From assembly GCA_001771735.1 (NCBI GenBank), contig MEUM01000016.1, forward strand, positions 1-7,412: a stretch of 7,412 bases of DNA, written 5' to 3'. Shown piece after piece: positions 1-3,628 of this stretch. Below the pieces are notes generated by a model that was not told where the DNA came from, ran no database searches, and worked only from the letters and a program-made list of their open reading frames with translations. Made by a program: the position numbers and the translations under genes. How positions within the stretch are numbered: the first letter of the stretch is position 1; each line of letters starts with the position of its first letter. The stretch comes from Caldifarciminota bacterium RBG_13_43_14 (GTDB lineage: Bacteria > Hydrothermota > Tepidihabitantia > SM23-42).

Positions 1-2
1 GT

Positions 3-113
3 AGTTTCAGCGCAGCATCATTTATCGGTGGAGCATTAATGATATACATGTTAAATACAATTGATCTGGGAACTCAACACTTTCTGGCCTGTTCTCCAAA
101 TGGTAAGTTTTAG
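3..113 (+). CDS. possible C-terminal end of a membrane protein (5' end outside window)
   Basis: The third forward frame is open from the window edge to a TAG at 111-113, giving about 36 residues. The first half is hydrophobic (AASFIGGALMIYML, roughly residues 4-17), as expected for a last transmembrane helix, followed by a short polar tail ending SPNGKF. The stop lies 4 nt before the stop codon of the minus-strand phosphorylase, so the two genes would converge tail to tail. A T-rich stretch follows (109-120), but I see no convincing hairpin. With so little sequence the function cannot be named, and the frame could be open by chance; the hydrophobic bias and the tidy convergent spacing are the only support. 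Confidence 0.35.
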   Translation, partial: SFSAASFIGGALMIYMLNTIDLGTQHFLACSPNGKF

Positions 114-117
114 TTTT

Positions 118-894
118 TTATAATTCCAGACAGGCTTCGGCGGCGAGCCAAAAAAGCTGTTCGCGCACTGATTTACGGCTATACCATTTTCGTGTATCCC
201 ATTCAGTACCGCTGACATCATCGCCGCCATAAAGTATTTGTCCCAGTATCACTTTTCTGAATTGCGCGACCGCGAATAGCGCGGCTGCTTCCATTTCCAC
301 GGTAATACATCCTTCTTTACGGCGTGAGCGGATCTTGGCCGCGGTTTCCCGGTAAGGAGCATCTGTGGTCCAGGTTCTGCTGATCAAATAGGGATATCTG
401 TTTTTCTTTAATATCTTTTTGATCGCCGCAAACGCCCTTGGATTCATTTTGACAAAGCGCGACGCGGGCAAATAATGATAAGACGTTCCCTCGTCCCGCA
501 ACGCGTATTGAGGGACAATGATATGACCAACCGCGATCTTGCGGTCGAGCACGCCGGCGCCGCCGCAGGCAATGAATTTCCGGCAGCCGGTAGCGATCAA
601 TTCCTCGAGCATTCCGGCCGCATAGGGTGCGCCCACACCCGGATGGCTGATCGCCAGGCGTTTTCCTTTGTATTTAATTTCATATACATTATGATAACCG
701 GTTTCCCATCGGCGGCGGGCAACTATTTTTGCTTTTTTCTCTTTTACGACCTTTTTAATGATTTCATCAAAAAAACAAAGAACGCAGTGTTCAGGTACAT
801 TCTTTGGTTTTATTACTTTGGATGGCTCAATGATCGCGGTCTTGCTGCGATCGAATTCCAGTATCGGATATTTGTTGCTTTTTGATTGCTGCAC
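118..894 (-). CDS. nucleoside phosphorylase (uridine/purine phosphorylase family)
   Basis: A 258-residue protein of the PNP/UDP phosphorylase superfamily, cytoplasmic enzymes that cleave nucleosides with phosphate to a free base and (deoxy)ribose-1-phosphate for salvage. Landmarks: HPGVGAP at residues 84-90, CGGAG at 110-114 (phosphate/ribose region), ALRDEGTSYHY at 131-141, TTDAPYRET at 176-184, the family signature VEMEAAALF at 199-207 (ribose-binding Met-Glu) and GGDDV at 223-227. The length is normal for the family. The RDEGTSYHY segment resembles uridine phosphorylases, but the substrate cannot be fixed by eye. The start is GTG at 894-892. No in-frame ATG lies between it and Met95, there is no Shine-Dalgarno, and a TTGACA/TATTGT promoter ends 6 nt upstream, suggesting leaderless translation. 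It is divergent from the small protein/nucleotidyltransferase pair. Confidence 0.9.
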   Translation of the reverse strand: MQQSKSNKYPILEFDRSKTAIIEPSKVIKPKNVPEHCVLCFFDEIIKKVVKEKKAKIVARRRWETGYHNVYEIKYKGKRLAISHPGVGAPYAAGMLEELIATGCRKFIACGGAGVLDRKIAVGHIIVPQYALRDEGTSYHYLPASRFVKMNPRAFAAIKKILKKNRYPYLISRTWTTDAPYRETAAKIRSRRKEGCITVEMEAAALFAVAQFRKVILGQILYGGDDVSGTEWDTRKWYSRKSVREQLFWLAAEACLEL

Positions 895-900
895 ATCATT

Positions 901-928
901 ACAATATTGATAAACGCCTGTGTGTCAA
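901..928 (-). promoter_or_regulatory. sigma70-type promoter of the nucleoside phosphorylase
   Basis: Read on the minus strand, TTGACA (928-923, a perfect -35) is followed after 16 nt by TATTGT (906-901, 4 of 6 to TATAAT). The GTG start begins at 894, only 6 nt beyond the -10 box. Transcription starting 5-8 nt after the -10 would therefore begin at or next to the start codon. Confidence 0.6.
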
Positions 929-961
929 TCAAATCATATCACTCCAAAATTCTCTTTTGTC

Positions 962-984
962 ATTGTCCGGTTTAACCGGACAAT
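962..984. promoter_or_regulatory. perfect palindrome in the divergent intergenic region, probable operator
   Basis: Arms ATTGTCCGGTT (962-972) and AACCGGACAAT (974-984) are exact reverse complements around a single T. The site lies between the two divergent promoters (901-928 on minus, 1058-1085 on plus), upstream of both. It is not at the end of any gene and has no T-run on either side, which argues against a terminator. Its half-site TTGTCC recurs at 1063-1068, inside the spacer of the plus-strand promoter. A dimeric repressor or activator site is the simplest inference; the regulator is not in the window. Confidence 0.5.
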
Positions 985-1057
985 CCATTCTATGCCTTTA
1001 TTCTTCGCCTATCCGCTTTTGGATGACATTAGAAAGTTCTTTGTTATTTTCCCTTGC

Positions 1058-1085
1058 TTGACTTGTCCAATATACAGCGTATAAT
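1058..1085 (+). promoter_or_regulatory. sigma70-type promoter of the small protein/nucleotidyltransferase pair
   Basis: TTGACT (1058-1063, 5 of 6) and a perfect TATAAT (1080-1085) are separated by 16 nt. The ATG at 1094 is 8 nt past the -10 box, so the mRNA would have a leader of only a few bases or none. No Shine-Dalgarno precedes that ATG, consistent with leaderless initiation. Confidence 0.7.
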
Positions 1086-1093
1086 TAGCCGCG

Positions 1094-1309
1094 ATGAAAT
1101 ATCTCAGTGAAGAACAGGAATGGTTGAATTTAAAGCCATTTCAGCGACTGTTAGAATCTGCAAAGTTATGGTCTTTGTATTTACAGATGGGAGGCAGTTT
1201 TGATCCAGAGCCCGATACTCAAAGTCCTTTTTACTTTCCAAAAGTATCGTGTAAAAAGCCTGCTCATCGGCGGACAGGCATGCATTATATACGGCGCGGC
1301 CGAGTTTAG
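1094..1309 (+). CDS. small protein of unknown function, upstream partner of the nucleotidyltransferase
   Basis: A 71-residue protein, start ATG at 1094 directly after a strong promoter. The first 46 residues are rich in aromatic and charged residues (EEQEWLNLKPFQRLLESAKL) and end in a composed-looking GGSFDPEPDTQSPF. The last 25 residues, which are encoded in the overlap with the next gene, are basic and low in hydrophobic content and may be unconstrained. The last 110 nt overlap the nucleotidyltransferase in another frame. The Met-Gly-Gly codons at 1188-1196 double as that gene's Shine-Dalgarno. The arrangement implies translational coupling and suggests the two products work together, but I do not recognise a domain and assign no function. 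It is not a HEPN protein: no RxxxxH motif is present. Confidence 0.6.
   Translation: MKYLSEEQEWLNLKPFQRLLESAKLWSLYLQMGGSFDPEPDTQSPFYFPKVSCKKPAHRRTGMHYIRRGRV
1189..1202 (+). promoter_or_regulatory. Shine-Dalgarno deciding the TTG start of the nucleotidyltransferase
   Basis: GGGAGG at 1189-1194 is followed 5 nt later by TTG at 1200-1202. The reading frame is closed by TAG at 1152-1154 and contains no ATG before the nucleotidyltransferase core, so this site fixes the start. The same bases encode Met-Gly-Gly of the upstream gene. Confidence 0.75.
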
Positions 1310-1955
1310 TCGGGATACTGATTTTGTCATTCTCTGCGAAACCGATAATCTGACGAGACTCAAGCAGGCATTAAAAACCCTGAAAGCCAGAAATATCTAC
1401 GTACCACCATTAAGCAAAGCATTTCTTGATAAAGGACATGCCTGTCATTTTAGATGTTATGCATCAGCAGTAAAAAATTTGAGGATTGATATTTTCTCAA
1501 AGATGAGAGGATGTAGTGATTTTTCAACACTCTGGGAGAACCGGTTCACGGTTAAATTCCCTGACCGCCAAAAGGTGGAAGTAATTGGTCTTTTAGATTT
1601 AGTGCAAGGCAAGAAGACGCAGCGGGACAAAGATTGGGTAATGCTGAAGCGGCTGGTCGAGAATGATATATATCTAACACGAAAACCATCATCTAAAAAA
1701 ATCAGGTGGTGGCTGACTGTATGCCGCAATCCTGATACGCTGATCAGATTGGTCAAACGATACCGAGGCTATGCAAAGCATGCGATCACGGCAAGACCCC
1801 TGCTCAAGGCTGCGCTAAAAAACAAAACAGCGCTGTTACAGAAATTGCTGTTACAGGAAGAAAAGAAAGAAAGAGAAAAGGATAAAAAATATTGGGCGCC
1901 GTTGAGAAGGGAACTGGAGCGCTTGCGCCATAAGAAAACCAAATCTATAGAATAA
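1200..1955 (+). CDS. nucleotidyltransferase-fold protein (MNT/AbiEii-like family)
   Basis: A 251-residue protein with the Pol-beta-type nucleotidyltransferase signature: GG at residues 24-25 in LLIGGQA, then RDTDF with Asp39 and Asp41 as the metal-binding pair, and a third acidic residue, Asp97, in LRIDIF. GLLDLVQGKKTQRDKDW (about 129-145) matches the helix following the catalytic sheet in this family. The C-terminal third is very basic and probably helical or coiled-coil (LLQEEKKEREKDKKYW, then APLRRELERLRHKK). Such proteins transfer nucleotides to proteins or small molecules, and many relatives act in toxin-antitoxin or phage-defence pairs; the substrate here is unknown. The start is TTG with an excellent Shine-Dalgarno inside the upstream gene. 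All three catalytic carboxylates are present, so activity is plausible. A weak terminator follows at 1985-2009. Confidence 0.8.
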   Translation: MIQSPILKVLFTFQKYRVKSLLIGGQACIIYGAAEFSRDTDFVILCETDNLTRLKQALKTLKARNIYVPPLSKAFLDKGHACHFRCYASAVKNLRIDIFSKMRGCSDFSTLWENRFTVKFPDRQKVEVIGLLDLVQGKKTQRDKDWVMLKRLVENDIYLTRKPSSKKIRWWLTVCRNPDTLIRLVKRYRGYAKHAITARPLLKAALKNKTALLQKLLLQEEKKEREKDKKYWAPLRRELERLRHKKTKSIE

Positions 1956-1984
1956 TACTCGCTTTTACCCGTCAACATTTTTTG

Positions 1985-2009
1985 ACCTGTTCCATAAAGG
2001 GCAGGTTTT
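1985..2009 (+). terminator. possible weak terminator after the nucleotidyltransferase
   Basis: ACCTGTTC (1985-1992) can pair with GGGCAGGT (1999-2006), including two G-U pairs, around the six-base loop CATAAA, and is followed by TTT (2007-2009). The stem is modest and the T-run short, so termination may be partial. It begins 30 nt after the nucleotidyltransferase stop codon. Confidence 0.4.
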
Positions 2010-2070
2010 GAATTCAAGTAGTAGAAATTCGCAAAAGTATACGCCTGCCCCGAATTATTGACCAACTCGT

Positions 2071-2472
2071 CTACAGTTTCAATATCTTCAGTTTTGTTTC
2101 ATTGATCAAGATGAAATATACACCTTTTGACAGACCAGCAAGATCAATTTGAAGGAAATTGCTCAAATGCTGATTGCGGCAGCGCATACGAACAGCACCA
2201 GTTATGTCATATATATCAATAAACCGTTGGGGTTTGGGAAGATAGATATTGAGATAGTCAAATACTGGATTGGGATAAGCATAAATTAATCCGCTATTTA
2301 TATTTTTGTCGCTATTTGACTCGAAAATCCCAGTTTGCTCCAAGTAAAAGTCGAAATCCGTAATGGGTTGCAGACATTTAATCTCTGATGTCAGCTGAGT
2401 GTCCGGATAGTAAGCAGGCCATGCATAGGCTTCAACCCTTTCAGCTGACAAAATTGTCGTGCACCGTCCTTA
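2071..2472 (-). pseudogene. truncated T9SS-sorted protein: C-terminal type A sorting domain remnant
   Basis: The minus-strand frame from TTG at 2451 to TAG at 2073-2071 (126 residues) ends in a clear Por-secretion (T9SS type A) tail: YAYPNPVFDYLNIYLP, then FIDIYDITGAV, then IDLAGLSKGVYFILI and a short basic KLKILKL end. In complete proteins this domain directs export across the outer membrane and is cleaved. Only about 50 residues precede it here, with no catalytic or adhesive domain, so the cargo is missing. Translation upstream is cut by TAA at 2472-2470. Beyond that stop the same frame reads from an ATG at 2520-2518 a hydrophobic stretch MLMIILLTLGIASRRS that resembles a degraded signal peptide. 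I read this as a decayed or truncated gene; a short protein starting at TTG 2451 is the alternative. The neighbouring plus-strand promoter lies within its former 5' region. Confidence 0.65.
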
Positions 2473-2473
2473 A

Positions 2474-2508
2474 GACCTTCTTGACGCAATGCCTAAGGTC
2501 AGTAATAT
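2474..2508 (+). promoter_or_regulatory. promoter and possible operator of the CDF-like transporter
   Basis: TTGACG (2481-2486) and TAATAT (2503-2508) are separated by 16 nt. The ATG at 2521 starts 12 nt after the -10 box, giving a very short leader and no Shine-Dalgarno. GACCTT (2474-2479) and AAGGTC (2495-2500) form an inverted repeat flanking the -35 and most of the spacer, a plausible binding site for a metal-responsive regulator. Six-base arms 15 nt apart are only moderate evidence. Confidence 0.5.
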
Positions 2509-2520
2509 TATCATTAACAT

Positions 2521-3222
2521 ATGCTCAATGCTAATAATAAGATTATGCATACTCAGAACCTCAATAAGCTCTGGGATATAGCGCTGTTGCTGGCGGTTAT
2601 TACTGTCTTTTACAATATGCTGGAGGGGTTAGTGTCGGTGTTTTTCGGCATCAGTGACGAGACGCTGTCTTTGTTCGGATTCGGACTGGACTCTTTCATA
2701 GAAGTGATGTCGGGCATCGGTATCTGGCACATGATCATTAGAATTAAGCGCAGCCACAACTATGATGGTCCGCTGCAAAGCAATATTCAGGCAAAACGGG
2801 ATGCTTTTGAAAAAACCGCCTTAAGAATAACCGGTATTTCTTTTTGCATTTTAACTGTCGGATTGATCTTAACTGTGATCTATAATATTATCACCAACCA
2901 TAAACCGGAAACCACGTTCTGGGGTATTGTAATATCATTGATTTCAATAGTAACTATGGTGATTCTCATGACCGTTAAGATCAGGGTTGGAAGGCAATTA
3001 AAATCCGACGCGATCATTGCCGACGCGCACTGCACAAAAACCTGCATTTATTTATCAATCATACTGCTTGTTGCCAGTGTCCTGTATGAAATATTCAAGA
3101 TCGGATATATTGATTCAGTAGGCGCGATCGGGATCGCGTTTTATGCATACAAAGAGGGCAAGGAAGCGATGGATAAAGCAAAAGGAAAACAATGCTGCGA
3201 ATGCGGTGATACTCAGCATTAA
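2521..3222 (+). CDS. cation-diffusion-facilitator-like membrane transporter
   Basis: A 233-residue inner-membrane protein with about six hydrophobic segments (roughly residues 18-42, 53-73, 101-125, 131-155, 174-193, 197-213), resembling the transmembrane part of cation efflux (CDF) proteins. These export divalent metals such as Zn, Fe, Cd or Co in exchange for protons. FGFGLDSFIEVMSG (52-65) sits where CDF helix 2 carries its metal-binding acidic residues, and SDAIIADAHCTKTC (162-175) where helix 5 usually has HxxxD. Both sites are altered: Cys171 and Cys175 lie near the second. The large cytoplasmic C-terminal domain of classical CDFs is missing and replaced by a short tail with CCECG (225-229), a likely soft-metal site. 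The ATG at 2521 was chosen; Met9 (2545) is an alternative, and neither has a Shine-Dalgarno. The metal cannot be named from sequence. Confidence 0.75.
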   Translation: MLNANNKIMHTQNLNKLWDIALLLAVITVFYNMLEGLVSVFFGISDETLSLFGFGLDSFIEVMSGIGIWHMIIRIKRSHNYDGPLQSNIQAKRDAFEKTALRITGISFCILTVGLILTVIYNIITNHKPETTFWGIVISLISIVTMVILMTVKIRVGRQLKSDAIIADAHCTKTCIYLSIILLVASVLYEIFKIGYIDSVGAIGIAFYAYKEGKEAMDKAKGKQCCECGDTQH

Positions 3223-3248
3223 TGATAATGACAAAGTTGTCATAACCT

Positions 3249-3264
3249 GTGACCGAAATGGCAC
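3249..3264 (+). repeat. first copy of a 16-nt direct repeat (operator candidate)
   Basis: GTGACCGAAATGGCAC matches GTGCCAGAAATGGCAC at 3318-3333 in 14 of 16 positions, with GAAATGGCAC identical. The copies start 69 nt apart in the same orientation upstream of the precursor gene. This copy has lost the full dyad symmetry of the second. Confidence 0.55.
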
Positions 3265-3317
3265 TGCAGTAAATCATTATTAGATAATGCACTAATCAAA
3301 CCTGATCAATAATCCCC

Positions 3318-3333
3318 GTGCCAGAAATGGCAC
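3318..3333 (+). repeat. second copy of the 16-nt repeat, a perfect 6-bp dyad
   Basis: GTGCCA and TGGCAC are exact reverse complements around GAAA. As DNA this is a symmetrical regulator site; as RNA it would be a 6-bp hairpin capped by a GNRA tetraloop. It lies about 120 nt upstream of the precursor peptide start. Confidence 0.55.
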
Positions 3334-3439
3334 AACAACTCAAAAATTCCATGAAATTTCATAAATCCGTTCAGGCATGAAAAATGCGTAATAAAAGTTA
3401 GAAAAGTTGAATATTCTGTTTGGGGGTTTTGTCATAATG

Positions 3440-3451
3440 AAGGAGGTGATC
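3440..3451 (+). promoter_or_regulatory. exceptionally strong ribosome binding site of the precursor peptide
   Basis: AAGGAGGTGATC matches the standard anti-Shine-Dalgarno end of bacterial 16S rRNA over 12 consecutive bases. The GGAGG core is 8 nt from the ATG at 3455. This fits a highly translated small peptide and contrasts with the SD-less starts of the flanking genes. Confidence 0.85.
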
Positions 3452-3454
3452 GTA

Positions 3455-3553
3455 ATGAAGAAGACAATGATCAAAAAAACATCAGATAAATCATCGCATT
3501 CAAACGCTGGTGCATTTGGTTTGATGGGCTGTTGCAATGGAGCAATAGCATAA
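3455..3553 (+). CDS. RiPP precursor peptide with Gly-rich Cys-Cys core
   Basis: A 32-residue peptide. The N-terminal half is basic and polar (MKKTMIKKTSDKSSHS), a typical leader; the C-terminal half NAGAFGLMGCCNGAIA is small, Gly/Ala-rich and contains the only two cysteines, adjacent at 26-27. It sits directly upstream of a radical SAM/SPASM-PqqD enzyme and an exporter, the standard layout of radical-SAM RiPP operons. The inferred role is substrate: the leader is bound by the PqqD-like domain and the core is modified, perhaps by thioether crosslinks from Cys26/Cys27 as in sactipeptides or ranthipeptides, or by carbon-carbon bonds. An in-frame ATG at 3437 would add six residues (MKEVIV), but its first codons are the Shine-Dalgarno itself, so 3455 is preferred. 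I do not recognise it as any named precursor family. No protease motif such as Gly-Gly before the core is clear. Confidence 0.8.
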   Translation: MKKTMIKKTSDKSSHSNAGAFGLMGCCNGAIA

Positions 3554-3564
3554 AAATGATCACG

Positions 3565-3608
3565 GCGTCGTGGATATTAATCCCCTTTTACCCCTTTATC
3601 CACGACGC
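3565..3608 (+). promoter_or_regulatory. perfect 12-bp hairpin between precursor and maturase genes
   Basis: GCGTCGTGGATA (3565-3576) pairs perfectly with TATCCACGACGC (3597-3608) around a 20-nt pyrimidine-rich loop that contains CCCCTTTTA followed by CCCCTTTA. The hairpin is followed by an A-tract (3612-3618), not a T-tract, so it is not a normal intrinsic terminator on the plus strand. Placed 11 nt after the precursor stop and 20 nt before the maturase ATG, it is well suited to protect the 3' end of a processed precursor mRNA, giving more peptide than enzyme. Partial termination remains possible. Confidence 0.75.
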
Positions 3609-3628
3609 ATTAAAAAAATGGAGAAATA

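Larger units (their letters stand above)
3223..3436. promoter_or_regulatory. control region of the RiPP operon, dense in small inverted repeats
   Basis: This 214-nt AT-rich gap between the transporter and the precursor peptide contains five inverted repeats in sequence: ATGACAA-AG-TTGTCAT (3228-3243), CATTAT-TAG-ATAATG (3275-3289), GTGCCA-GAAA-TGGCAC (3318-3333), the unbroken palindrome ATGAAATTTCAT (3351-3362) and GCAT-GAAAA-ATGC (3375-3387). None is followed by a T-run, so a terminator for the transporter is not evident. TTGAAT (3407-3412) and CATAAT (3433-3438) look promoter-like, but are 20 nt apart and the -10 would overlap the ribosome binding site, so I do not assign the promoter. No convincing gene is seen in this stretch. 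Confidence 0.5.

Noticed and set aside
475..885. 136-residue open frame on the plus strand
   Set aside because: It lies antisense to the nucleoside phosphorylase, whose motifs are unmistakable; its translation has no recognisable domain.
1094..1955. single gene split by a sequencing frameshift
   Set aside because: The second frame has its own well-placed Shine-Dalgarno and start codon and begins just before its conserved core, so two overlapping genes is the simpler reading, though read-level confirmation would settle it.
1769..2065. 98-residue minus-strand frame at the end of the nucleotidyltransferase
   Set aside because: It is mostly antisense to the basic C-terminal region; the poly-Ser/Phe content reflects lysine-rich codons on the other strand.
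3259..3270. sigma54-like promoter at TGGCAC
   Set aside because: The -24-like TGGCAC is present at 3259 and 3328, but neither is followed at the required spacing by a -12 TTGC element.
3407..3438. promoter TTGAAT/CATAAT directly before the precursor
   Set aside because: The 20-nt spacing is too long and transcription from it would start inside or after the Shine-Dalgarno.
3340..3537. 65-residue minus-strand frame across the precursor region
   Set aside because: It is antisense to the peptide gene with the strong ribosome binding site, lacks its own Shine-Dalgarno, and has low-complexity hydrophobic content typical of AT-rich antisense.
3565..3618. intrinsic terminator at the 12-bp hairpin
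   Set aside because: The stem is followed by A residues on the plus strand and there is no gene to terminate on the minus strand, so it is described as a processing or stability hairpin.
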